A stretch of DNA of 37,720 nucleotides, from contig DHWA01000037.1 in NCBI GenBank assembly GCA_002412935.1, forward strand, positions 1 to 37,720, given 5' to 3'. This stretch comes from Patescibacteria group bacterium UBA5194 (GTDB taxonomy: Bacteria > Patescibacteriota > Gracilibacteria > BD1-5 > UBA6164). The position numbers were made by a program, and so were the translations under genes. Position 1 is the stretch's first letter; each line of letters begins with the position of its first letter. The notes beneath the pieces were generated by a model. That model saw nothing but the letters and a program-made list of their open reading frames with translations, was not told where the DNA came from and ran no database searches. Below, piece after piece: positions 1 to 8,727 of the stretch.

Positions 1-127
1 TAGATGTCTCCGGTTACGCTTACGGTGCATGAGTATTCATGCCTGTCGCAACAAAAGGCGGCCACGGAGGGGTGCGGCTCCCAAAAGTTACCGAACTTTT
101 TGGCGTCGATGTCGGCAAGTGTTTCGA
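1..127. other. GC-rich foreign or chimeric segment at the left edge
   Basis: This stretch is roughly half G+C by eye, while everything right of about 195 is very A+T-rich. On the minus strand it is open in one frame with plausible composition (it contains FGNFWEPHPSVAAF), running off the left edge without a stop. That frame can be extended to an ATG at 170, but the ATG lies inside the tRNA-like sequence. The change in composition coincides with the T arm of the tRNA-Cys at 128-190. I see two explanations: a chimeric contig end seeded by the conserved TTCGAA T-loop, or the edge of an integrated foreign element. I do not recognise the peptide. Chimerism is somewhat more likely, because the tRNA acceptor is not restored. 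Confidence 0.55.
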
Positions 128-190
128 ACCAGGTTCGAACTGGTGTGAAGGGTGTTGCAGACCCGTGCATAACCACTTTGCTATGGCACC
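128..190 (-). tRNA. tRNA-Cys (GCA anticodon), 3' acceptor strand missing
   Basis: On the minus strand the order is: acceptor 5' strand GGTGCCA (190-184), D arm with GTGGTTA, anticodon loop CTGCAAC with GCA anticodon on a GGGT/ACCC stem, and a full T arm of ACCAG, TTCGAAC loop and CTGGT. The seven bases that should follow as TGGCACC are TCGAAAC (127-121), which do not pair with the 5' strand. From there the sequence is GC-rich. The molecule is therefore tRNA-Cys up to the T arm and broken at the acceptor. It lies 13 bp downstream of the lipoprotein gene on the same strand. The break is either an assembly chimera or an integration junction that did not rebuild the tRNA. Confidence 0.6.
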
Positions 191-203
191 ATATTTACTT
201 TAA

Positions 204-770
204 TTAATCACACTTAAAATTTTTAAATATTTCTTCATATTTTGCGGTGTCATTTATATCCAGAGACAACCCAATTGTCAAGAAAAAAGATTTTTTTCCA
301 TTACAAACTCTAGCTGTTTGCATAAATCTTAGCTTATCGTTATCTTTATTGTACTTTGCTAAAAAAATATATAATTTACTTTTCTCTCAATCACTAAATA
401 CAAAATCTTTATTAGTATCTTCATAAAAATATTCATATCACTTGTAATTTCTTGGATTATTTTTTGTGATAAAATCATATGAAATTGTTTCTTCTTCTAA
501 ATCTTTAGATAAAACTATTAAATTATTTACAAATCAACTTTTTTCTTCCTTAGATGAGACAACCAATTCTAAAACTCATTCTCTAGGATTTGGCAAACTT
601 ACAGATCAAGAGTTATTTAAATCCATAACTACCCAAGCTGAAGGAATATCCAATGTGAAACCTTTTCACTTATAAGTAGTTAAAGCATTAACATCAACTA
701 CTGGAGTAGTCCCACTACAAGAACTTAGAAATAATAATAAAAAAAATACACCAATTATTTTCTTTTTCAT
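204..770 (-). CDS. Small secreted lipoprotein, function unknown
   Basis: This 188-residue protein starts with a lipoprotein signal: a KKK n-region, a hydrophobic stretch and LSSC with Cys18 as the lipidation site. After a TTPVV linker comes a domain beginning GFTLDIPSAWVV and ending in NGKKSFFLTIGL. That pattern resembles PsbP-like or DUF1795-like extracytoplasmic domains, but the match is weak. Glycine is encoded by TGA at several places, so the gene reads only under code 25. It starts one base after the stop of the upstream membrane-protein gene (772-1119), so the two are probably co-transcribed and translationally coupled. The tRNA-Cys follows it. The surface or periplasmic location is well supported; the function is not. 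Confidence 0.8.
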
Positions 771-771
771 A

Positions 772-1119
772 CTAAAAAATATTTATAAATCACTTTGGAA
801 ACACAAAAGGAATACTAAAAATGGAAATTACACAAAAAATCAATATGAGAATTATAGCTAATTTATATTTTGATATATTTGAAAAAAGATTTGATATTAA
901 AAAGGAAGAATACAAGAAAAAAGAAAATAAAAATGCTATGTATACTATAGATAAAGTCTCAATTAAATAATCATTAAAAAACTTATTTGCTATAAAATAA
1001 TAATCCAAAAAAAATAATAAACTCATAAATAAAAACAAGTATTTTGCAGAAATATACCTGAGTTTAAAAATCTCTTCTTTATTTCAAAATATTTTTTTAA
1101 CTTCTTCAAAAAAAGACAT
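772..1119 (-). CDS. Small membrane protein with about three TM segments
   Basis: The 115-residue product has a charged N-terminus (MSFFEEVKKIF) of about 25 residues and then three hydrophobic segments, consistent with three transmembrane helices and a short C-terminal tail. A TGA codon near the end is read as glycine and extends the protein by six residues (GFINIF) to a TAG. The stop is one base before the ATG of the lipoprotein gene, so the pair forms an operon. The promoter region is shared divergently with gatC. I do not recognise the family. A role connected to the lipoprotein, such as a membrane partner, is only an inference from gene order. Confidence 0.7.
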
Positions 1120-1223
1120 TTGTTTGATTTTTTAAAAATTAAAAATATACTAGAATTATGAGTCATTAAGTTATAATTATTTATTTTTTAAAATAACTAA
1201 AAACTTAGTACTCTTAAACTATA

Positions 1224-1229
1224 TATAAT
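1224..1229 (+). promoter_or_regulatory. TATAAT -10 box of the gatC-recF operon
   Basis: A perfect TATAAT ends 14 nt before the gatC ATG. Transcription would start about 8 nt before the start codon, giving an almost leaderless mRNA. No Shine-Dalgarno sequence is present. The same spacing recurs at 2672, 4223 and 25917. Confidence 0.5.
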
Positions 1230-1243
1230 AATATTATTCAAAA

Positions 1244-1534
1244 ATGAGCATAACACAAGACCAAATTAAAAAAATTACTAAAAATCTAGCAAAATTACCT
1301 ATCGCTTGAGATAAAATTGAGCATGATTTAAATTCTATACTATGATACATAAAAGTATTAAATGAGATAGATACAAGTTGAGTTATTCCTACAGTATCAG
1401 TTATAAAAAATAAAAGTATCAATCAATACAAAGCAAAAGAAACAAAAACAACAGCTAATCCAATTGAATTACTAAAATGTTCTAAAAACAAGATTATAGC
1501 ATGACAAATAGCTATTTGAAATATTATGAAATAA
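1244..1534 (+). CDS. gatC: Asp-tRNA(Asn)/Glu-tRNA(Gln) amidotransferase subunit C
   Basis: This 96-residue protein is the small subunit of the GatCAB amidotransferase, which converts misacylated Glu-tRNA(Gln) or Asp-tRNA(Asn) to Gln-tRNA or Asn-tRNA. GatC wraps around GatA and stabilises the complex. Typical features are the N-terminal helix with ITQDQIKKITKNLAKL, the central ILGYIKVLNEIDTSGV and the following PT. Its length matches the family (about 95-100 aa). gatA and gatB are not in the window, so the complex is encoded in dispersed loci. recF starts four bases after the stop, so the two are co-transcribed. That pairing looks like genome compaction rather than a shared function. Confidence 0.88.
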
Positions 1535-1538
1535 AAAT

Positions 1539-2588
1539 ATGTTTAAATCACTCAAATTAAAAAATTTTAGAAATTTTGAAAATAAAGAGTTTTTTTTTAC
1601 TGAAAATAAAAACTTTATTTTATGAAATAATTGAGTATGAAAAACTAATATACTTGAGGCTATAAGTTTGATATACCAAAGAAATATATTAAATAAAGAG
1701 ATTTCTAATCTTATAAAAAATAAAGAATTTTTTTCATATATAGAAATAGAAAAAGATAATTGAGATAAATTTTGAATATCTTTTGATAAAGAAAATAACT
1801 CTAAAAAATTACTTATAAATTGAAACAAAACCACTAAAAAGAAATTCAATGAATTACTTGAAAAAGTAGTTATTTTCAAACCAATGGATATGAATATGAT
1901 GTATTTATCTCCAAGTTATAGAAGAGATTTTTTAGATGATATACTTTCAAATTCATTTGAAGGATATGACAAAATAAACAAAGATTATAAAAATATAGTA
2001 AAAAATAGAAACAAATTATTGAAAAATATAAAAGAATGAAAATGTGAAAAATCAGAAATAATATTTTGGAATAAATCTTTGATAAATAAATCTAGAGAGA
2101 TATATGATTACAGACTAAAAATAACTTCTTACTTTAGTAGTAAAATAAGAATCTTGAAAGAATTATTATGATTAAAAATAGATAACCTTCAGTTTAATTA
2201 CATAACAAAAGTAGATTTAAATAATATAGAAACAAGCATTGAAAATTATTTAACTAAAAATCTAGATAGAGATATTATAATTTGAAATACTCATATTTGA
2301 CCTCATGTTGATGATTTTCAAATAATTTTAGATTGATTTTCATTAATAAATTTTGCATCCAGATGAGAAACAAAAAGTGTAATATTATGATTAAAAATAA
2401 TTGAATCTCAATTTATAGAAGAAAATACAAATAAAGAAACTATTTTTTTGATTGATGATTTATTTAGTGAACTTGATGAGACTCACGAAATGCTTCTTTT
2501 AAATGAAATATCAAATAAACAAGTAATAATAACATCTATCAGAAATATTTTTAATAATGATATTTGAAATTTTACTATTAATTTATAA
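1539..2588 (+). CDS. recF: RecF DNA repair ATPase
   Basis: This 349-residue cytoplasmic SMC-like ATPase loads RecA at gapped DNA together with RecO and RecR. The Walker A motif GNNGVGKT is at residues 29-36, following the typical start KSLKLKNFRNF. The signature motif lies near residue 270 (FASRGETKSV) and Walker B near 300 (FLIDDLFSELD). The length is normal for RecF (about 360). Three of the glycines that make Walker A and the signature recognisable are TGA codons. It is separated from gatC by four bases. There is no dnaA-dnaN-gyrB context, which is where recF usually sits in larger genomes. Confidence 0.92.
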
Positions 2589-2602
2589 ATAAATTAATCT
2601 TA

Positions 2603-2614
2603 TTGTAAAGTAAT
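2603..2614 (+). promoter_or_regulatory. Conserved upstream motif, copy 1 of 2
   Basis: The 12-mer TTGTAAAGTAAT lies just after recF and about 80 bp before the first anchored-protein gene. It occurs again at 4112-4123 before the paralogous gene, with an A/T-rich continuation that is also similar. Its conservation between the two otherwise diverged spacers suggests a shared operator or upstream promoter element. A TATAAT -10 box follows at 2672-2677, 15 nt before the ATG. Confidence 0.45.
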
Positions 2615-2692
2615 GTTTGTAATTTAAAATTGTAATTATACCCAATTATGGTTAATATATAAAAAATTATATATAATAACATATTAAAAATT

Positions 2693-4102
2693 ATGCAAAA
2701 ATTATTAAAATTATTATTTTGAATTTCATTAATATGTTTTTTTAATTATTCATTTGCAGCTACTGTTGATCATTTTGATGTAAAATTATCAGCCGAGGAA
2801 ACTGCTGTGAATAAAGCAGTTGATGTAACTATTGAAGCTAAAGATTCTGACTGAAACATAGTAAAAGATTATAAATGATCTATTGTAATTCTAAGTGAAA
2901 CAGATCCTAAAGTACAATTACCTGCAGAAATAAAAGATAATCTATACATTTTTACCGAAACTAATCAATGAAAAGTTAAGTTTGAAAATTCATTAATATT
3001 TAAAAGTACCTGAGAACAACAAATCAATGTTTTTGATTTTAATAATGAAAGTGCTGCTTGAATATGAAGAATAAATGTAGTAAAAGAAGAGGATTTAGAT
3101 GAAAAACTAGATATAAGTATAATCTCTCCTGAAGATTGAGTTGTTAATAGAAATAATTATATAACTATTTCATGAAAAACGACTAAAAACCATCAAGTTA
3201 TAATAAAATTAGTTTCAACTAAAACATCAAGAACTGTTAAAACAAATAGTGATAATGACTGATTATTTGATAATAAGATAGAAAATCTTGAAGATTGAGA
3301 TTATACTATAAATGCATCTGTATTAAACTCTGATTTAAAAGAAGTATGAAATACAAATGAAATAAAAATAACAATAAAAACAAAAAAACCTGAACTTGAA
3401 TCAATTAAAATAACTCCTCTAGAAATATATTCTGAAGATAAAATAACTATAGAGTTAAAAGCTACTTCAAAATTAGCAGAAGTAACTTTAACTATAAATG
3501 ATGAGATTATAAATTTAAAAGAAATAAAAGATTGAGTTTATACTTGAAGTACATTAGCTCCAAAACAAAAATGAGATTATGATATAAATGTAAAACTATT
3601 AGATGATATATGATGAGAAACAAATAAAAAATTGGATACAAAACTTACAGTCTTAGAAAAATTAAAGTCTCCTTGTGATCCTGAACTTGATGAAAACTGT
3701 GAAATAGATTCTAATAATCTTATAATTACAAAGAAAAAAATATATAAAGTATCCAATTTATTTCTAACTAAATTAAAAACAAAATCAATATTATCTTGGG
3801 ATCCTATTACAGAAGCAACAAGTTATAATATTTATAAACAATTAGATTGAAATAAGTTAGTTTTAGTAGACACTGTAAAAGAACCAAGGTATGAAATAGA
3901 TATAATATGAGATAAAATAACTTATGATAATTTTCTAGTAGAACCAATAATTACAGACTGAAGTTGAGAAACAATTAAATGAGAATTATCTGAAATTACT
4001 GAAATTCAGACTTGACCAAAAGAATTAATGTTACTTATATTTATTTCTTTTATTATATGATTTGTAGTTCTATTTTTTAGAAAACATAAAACTATAATAT
4101 AA
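2693..4102 (+). CDS. Secreted Ig-like/FN3-like protein with C-terminal membrane anchor, paralogue 1
   Basis: The 469-residue product begins with a signal peptide (about 23 residues, ending SFA before ATVDHF). Next comes a domain opening VDHFDVKLSAEETAVNKAVD, then several repeated beta-rich segments of the type used in bacterial Ig-like domains (ISIISPEDGVV, ESIKITPLEI). A fibronectin-III-like domain follows (SWDPITEATSYNIYKQ). The C-terminus has the motif EIQTGPKEL, one hydrophobic helix and the basic tail FRKHKTII. The protein is therefore exported and anchored with its bulk outside. A Cys pair (CDPELDENC) precedes the FN3-like part and could form a disulfide. The next gene is a close paralogue. 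No enzyme motif is visible; a structural or adhesive role is inferred. Confidence 0.8.
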
Positions 4103-4111
4103 ATCAGTACT

Positions 4112-4123
4112 TTGTAAAGTAAT
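4112..4123 (+). promoter_or_regulatory. Conserved upstream motif, copy 2 of 2
   Basis: This is the second copy of TTGTAAAGTAAT, ten bases after the stop of paralogue 1. A TATAAT box follows at 4223-4228, 16 nt before the ATG of paralogue 2. Each paralogue therefore seems to have its own promoter, and the upstream region was duplicated together with the gene. Confidence 0.45.
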
Positions 4124-4244
4124 ATTTTGAATTTAAATTGTGATACTGAGTAAATATGATTATTATGTATACAAGAAACTAATAAAATGACAAAACATTA
4201 TTATTAAAATATTTCTTGAAATTATAATTAAACTATAGTTTTTT

Positions 4245-5666
4245 ATGAAAAAAATAATTAAATTATTAATTACTCTAATATTAATATCATATTTTAATTG
4301 CACTCTTGCCGCTACTGTTGATCACTTCGATGTAAAATTATCAGCAACTGAGACATCAATCAATAAAGCTGTAGATTTAATAATTGAAGCAAAAGATAAA
4401 AACTGAAATACAGTCACAGATTATAAATGAACTGTTTTAATTTTAAGTGAAACTGATTCAAAAGCTGAATTACCAAAAGATATAAAAGATAATTCCTATG
4501 TTTTTAAAACATTAGATCAATGAAAAGTTAAATTTGAAAACTCTCTTATATTTAAAAGTGTATGAAAACAAGAAATTAGTGTATTTGATTTTTATGATGA
4601 AAATATACTATGAATTTGAGAAATTAATGTAATATGAGAATCTACTATTCCAGAAGCAATTGAAATAAGTATAATTTCCCCTGAAAATTGAATAGTTATA
4701 TGAACAAATTACGTAACTGTATCATGAAAAACTCAAAAAAATCACAAAGTTAAAATAAAAATAGACTGAGTAGATATAAAAACTACTACTAGTAATAATG
4801 ATTGAGTGTTTGAAGAAAAATTAGATAATCTAAAAAATGGGGATTCTACAATTAATGCAGTAGTATTAGATGCAGACAATAAAGAAATATGAGTATCAAA
4901 AGATATTAAAATTACTGTAAAAGCTGAAAATCCAGAATTTAATTCTATAAAGATAACACCTTCTTTACAATTAGAACCTGAAACTAGTATCTCTATACAA
5001 GTTAAAGCTACAAAATGATTAAAAGAAGTAGTTGCTATTATAAATGATGAAATAATTAAATTAATTGAAAGTACAGATTGAGTATATGATTGAAAAACAA
5101 CAGCTCCAAAAGCTGAATGAGAATATAATGTGGATGTAAAATTAACTAATGAATTATGAAATCAAACAAATAAAAGACCAGCAACAAAACTTAAAATAGT
5201 TTTACCTGATTTTAATTCTTGAACTGATGAAGTAATAGTTGATATTTTAGAAGAAGAACCTCTTCAGGAGACAGTAGCTGAATCACCTCCTATAATTAAA
5301 ACAAAAAAAATTTATAAGATAACTAATCTACAATTAACTAAATTAAAAACAAAATCTATATTATCTTGGGATCCTATTACTGAAGCAATAAGTTACAATA
5401 TATATAAACAATTAGAGTGAAATAAACTAGTACTTATAGAGAATATAAAAGAATCTAGATATGAAGTAAATATAGTATGAGATAAAATAACTTATGATTA
5501 CTTTTTAGTTGAACCAGTTGTAAAAGATGAAGAGTGAGAAACTATCAAATGAGAATTATCAGATGTTACTGAAATTCAAACTTGACCTAAAGAATTATTA
5601 TTATTACTATTTTTATCTCTTATAATTTGATTTTTTATAACAAAATTTAGAAGAAAAGTTAGTTAA
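4245..5666 (+). CDS. Secreted Ig-like/FN3-like protein with C-terminal membrane anchor, paralogue 2
   Basis: This 473-residue protein has the same plan as its upstream neighbour: signal peptide, VDHFDVKLSATE domain, Ig-like segments (ISIISPENGIV, SIKITPSLQL), FN3-like domain (SWDPITEAISYNIYKQ), EIQTGPKEL, hydrophobic helix and basic tail (TKFRRKVS). Conservation is strongest at the two ends. The linker before the FN3-like part differs: the Cys pair of paralogue 1 is replaced by an acidic stretch (DILEEEPLQE). Such a pattern suggests a tandem duplication followed by divergence of the exposed middle. The C-terminal TGPKE, helix and basic tail arrangement resembles a sorting signal. No sorting enzyme is visible here. 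Confidence 0.8.
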
Positions 5667-5685
5667 TATACAATTTTTATAAAAT

Positions 5686-5764
5686 GTCATCCATAGTTAA
5701 CGAAGGATTTCTAAAACTTAAATTTGAAAGAAATTCTTCATGATAACTTAAGGGTGGCTTTTTT
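5686..5764 (+). terminator. Long hairpin with T tract after the anchored-protein pair
   Basis: A long imperfect hairpin (left arm about 5686-5712, right arm about 5731-5758) has its most GC-rich pairs at the base (GTCATCC against GGGTGGC) and a T6 run immediately after. It fits a Rho-independent terminator for the + strand operon ending at 5666. Its TGTCATCC start is reminiscent of the TGTCAT-ended repeats elsewhere, so a decayed repeat reused as a terminator is possible. Confidence 0.6.
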
Positions 5765-5781
5765 AATTTAATAACATTATT

Positions 5782-6435
5782 ATGGATAAACATGAATTAG
5801 CTTTATATTATGAAATATTTAAAAATGAAGAATACAAAATAATATTAGATAAAATAAAAGATAGTAAAATTATATTTGATGTATGAAGCCATATATGATT
5901 TTTTTCGCTTTATTGTTTTAAAAATACCCCAGAATTAAAAATACATTGTTTTGAAGCATCAAAAGCAAATTTTAAAAAAAATAAGATTATATTAAAAGAC
6001 TATAATGAAAAAGTTATTATAAATAATTTATTTGTTGATTTTGAAGATTCAGAAAGAACAATATACATAAATACTGAAAAAAATATGCAAACAAGCTATT
6101 ATAACAATCAGTTTTTATGTAAAAGTGATAAAAAAGAAATTGTTAAAAGTATAAATCTGATGAAATATATAAGAGAACAAAACCTAGACTATAAAGACTC
6201 CATAGATATAGTAAAAATCGACATAGAATGATATGAATTTGAATTACTTAATAATATAGAAGAAACATTTTTTAACTCTATAAAAACGATTATTTTTGAG
6301 TATCATTTACTATTTCCTGATTTTCAATTAAAATATGACTCACTTTTAAAGAAATTAAAAAAACATTATAAAAAAATCACTATCAAAAAATCAAAATATA
6401 ATAATAAAGTAGGACTAATAGTTTGTGAGAATTAA
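5782..6435 (+). CDS. FkbM-family SAM-dependent methyltransferase
   Basis: This 217-residue cytoplasmic enzyme has the class I methyltransferase signature IIFDVGSHIGFFS (about residues 30-42) for SAM binding. The following acidic motif is HCFEAS, and the FkbM-typical VKIDIEGYEFELL lies near residues 142-154. The family O-methylates hydroxyl groups on polyketides and on sugars. In a genome with glycosyltransferases nearby, methylation of a surface glycan is the more likely job, but the substrate cannot be read from sequence. The length is normal for the domain alone. The gene overlaps the convergent AbiEi-like gene by 4 bp. Both TGA glycines in the SAM motif support code 25. Confidence 0.85.
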
Positions 6436-7220
6436 ATCTTTCTTAAACCTTCTCCTATAAATAATCAACCATTTTTCTTAATAATATCTAAAAATACTTC
6501 ATATAAATTCTTGTCTATATTTTTACTTATTTCCTTAAGTCTATTAAAAGACATTACAAATTTAAAACGAGCAAGTTCTTCAAAAGTTTCTTTTTTAAAG
6601 TATTTTGAATATTTTTTGATTGTTTTTGTGAGTAAATTTAAATCTATTCATTCTTCATTATCAGTAACTAAAGCTGTTTGTAATAAAGCAAGCTCTAAAC
6701 TTGATATTTTAAAATCCATTAAATCTATTTGTTTTACATCAACAAATTTTGAAAATTTGTTGAATAAATTAATTTTCTTCCCTTTTTCTGTTCATGTGAT
6801 AGTTTTAAATATAATCTCATAATCTCATAACTTAACTTTTTTATCCAAAGTCCTATTTATTATATGGACTTTTTTTTGTACGGAATAATCTTTTAGATGA
6901 ATTTGAAGAGCTTTATTACCAGATATAAAATAATCACTTCATACAAAATGAGTTATGTACTTTTTTAACAGTTTAAGATAATACTTTTCTATCAAATCTA
7001 TCTCATTTAATTTTAAATCATCCAGATCAGGATATATATAAACTCCTGACTTAAGAGGTATTATCAAATTTAATGCTCTGAGTTTATATATAGTTTTATC
7101 CAAATAATTTTGATATTCATTTTTTCTTTCTGGATCAATTAATTCAAATATATCATCTTTAAAAATTATTTTTCATCATCTTTTTGACAACTTATTAACA
7201 ATTTTGTTAAAATCTATCAT
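6432..7220 (-). CDS. AbiEi-like winged-helix regulator, no partner toxin
   Basis: The 262-residue protein has an N-terminal winged-helix-like region (about 20-70) ending in IPLKSGVYIYPD, the pattern of AbiEi-type antitoxin/regulator N-domains. A longer C-terminal alpha/beta region contains SSLELALLQTALVT. In type IV toxin-antitoxin systems AbiEi represses its own operon and counteracts the AbiEii nucleotidyltransferase. No AbiEii gene follows here: downstream is the convergent FkbM gene, overlapping by 4 bp. This copy is therefore an orphan regulator or the remains of a pair. Two direct copies of an A/T-rich motif upstream (7253-7315) could be its operator. The family assignment is moderate and the orphan status is directly visible. 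Confidence 0.6.
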
Positions 7221-7252
7221 ATATTATTATTGGCTTAAAATAAGTAAATTAG

Positions 7253-7315
7253 TACTATAAAAATTATATAGTTTTTTCTATAAAAATCAAATCTTTTTTA
7301 CTATAAAAATTATAT
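7253..7315 (-). promoter_or_regulatory. Repeated motif upstream of the AbiEi-like gene, possible operator
   Basis: The 17-mer TACTATAAAAATTATAT occurs at 7253-7269 and again at 7299-7315, a spacing of 46 bp. The first copy extends into a near-palindrome (ACTATA...TATAGT). It lies 33 bp upstream of the start of the AbiEi-like gene. Autoregulation through repeats upstream of the operon is known for AbiEi proteins, so an operator is plausible. The A/T richness of the region lowers confidence. Confidence 0.4.
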
Positions 7316-7362
7316 TATTATTTTAAAGCAAAAAAATAATATTTCATTTCTTTTATTACACT

Positions 7363-7399
7363 AAAAAAAGTAGAGTATTTTTTTATTCTACTCTACTTT
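7363..7399 (-). terminator. Rho-independent terminator of ychF
   Basis: An 11-bp perfect stem (AAAGTAGAGTA at 7367-7377 against 7389-7399) with an 11-nt loop is followed on the minus strand by a T run. It lies 36 bp after the ychF stop. Confidence 0.7.
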
Positions 7400-7434
7400 C
7401 TAGGGGACAGTTCAAAGTATCTATTTTTTAAAAA

Positions 7435-8520
7435 CTAATTACTAAATTTAAAAATCATAATATCACCGTCTTGAACTACATATTCTTTTCATTCTAGTTT
7501 TACTTTTCAAGCCTCACGAGCTTGTGACCATCATCATAGATTTACAAAATCTTCCCAATTAACCACATCAGCTTTTATAAATCATTTTTCAAAATCAGTA
7601 TGAATCACTCCCGCGGCTTGTGGAGCTTTATCTCATTTATTTATAGTCCAAGCTCTTGTCTCTTTTTCTCCAGAAGTAAAATAATACTGTAATCCTAAAG
7701 CATCATAAGCAGTTTTTATAAGATTATCAATTCAAGTTGTTATAAGTCACATTTCATCTAAAAAGGCCTTTCTTTCTTCTTTTGTCATATCTATCATATC
7801 AGATTCCAATTTAGCTGAAATAGGACAAATTGGAATGTTTTTATCAGTTATTCAAAGTATATCTCTTAATTCATCTATACTAGCATCCATCATATCTTCA
7901 GATACATTAGCTACATATACAAACTGTTTATTTGTAAGTAAATGTAAATCTTTTAAATATTCTTTTTCTTCATCTATTAAAGGACAAGTTATAGCCAAAT
8001 TTCAATTACTTATATAAGCTAAGAGCTTTTCATAAACTTTTTGAGCATTTTCTAATTCTTTATCTCCCCTAGCTTTTCTAGTATTTGATATAATTCTCTT
8101 TTCCAATGTATCTAAATCAGCAAGTAGAAGTTCTGAATTTATTATTTCTATATCACTTTTTGGATTTATTTCTCAACTAACATGAGTTATATCATTGTTT
8201 TTAAAAACTCTTACAACCTGAAGTATTACATTAACTTCCCTTATATTAGCTAGAAATTTATTTCAAAGTCATTCTCATTTTGAAGCTCATGCAACTATTC
8301 AAGCAATATCTATAAATTCACAATTAGCAGGAATTATTTTCTGAGTTTTAGAAATTACCGCTATTTTTTCAAGTCTTTCATCATTTACATTTACTATTCA
8401 CACATTTGGTTCTATAGTACAAAACGGGAAATTTTGAGCATCTGCAGAATAAGATTTTGTAAGCGCATTAAATAGAGTTGATTTTCAAACATTTGGTAAT
8501 CATACAATTCAAATTTTCAT
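7435..8520 (-). CDS. ychF: Redox-regulated ATPase/GTPase YchF (OLA1 family)
   Basis: This 361-residue P-loop NTPase of the Obg-related class is universally conserved, prefers ATP and associates with ribosomes. The Walker A GLPNVGKS is at residues 7-14. The G2/G3 region reads NFPFCTIEPN and DIAGIV, followed by the YchF-typical GASKGEGLGNKFL, a coiled-coil insertion with long helices, and a C-terminal TGS domain ending in VQDGDIMIFKFSN. The length matches the family (about 363). The gene sits downstream of valS on the same strand, but a 129-bp REPIN-like element separates them. A strong terminator follows. Confidence 0.93.
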
Positions 8521-8565
8521 AAAGTATTTATGTTATATATTAATAGTTGTTAAAATAAAAAAAAA

Positions 8566-8694
8566 TGTCATTCCCGAGAAGTCGGGAATCTTCCTTATAT
8601 TGCTCTAAATCGCAGAATTAATAGTATTATTCACTATTAACTATTTAAATAAAACAGTTATATAATGAAGATTCCCTCCTACGAGGGAATGACA
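8566..8694. repeat. Class A inverted repeat element (REPIN/MITE-like), copy 1
   Basis: A 129-bp element bounded by TGTCATTCCC and its inverse GGGAATGACA. Each end contains its own small hairpin (CCCGAGAAGTCGGG at the left, CCCTCCTACGAGGG at the right), and the two ends also pair with each other across an A/T-rich core. Two further copies lie at 18618 and 28898. The doublet-of-hairpins layout matches REPINs, which are mobilised in trans by RAYT (Y1) transposases. No transposase is encoded here. It occupies the valS-ychF spacer. Confidence 0.8.
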
Positions 8695-8727
8695 TTATAA
8701 TTTTTAATTTTATTTACTTTATATTTC

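Noticed and set aside
4..207. Plus-strand open frame over the GC-rich tip
   Set aside because: It runs through the tRNA-Cys in antisense and into A/T-rich DNA. The minus strand has an equally open and more protein-like frame, so this is a compositional artefact.
7253..7315. Possible CRISPR-like repeats
   Set aside because: There are only two copies, 46 bp apart, A/T-rich and without a spacer array or cas genes. An operator or chance repeat is a better explanation.
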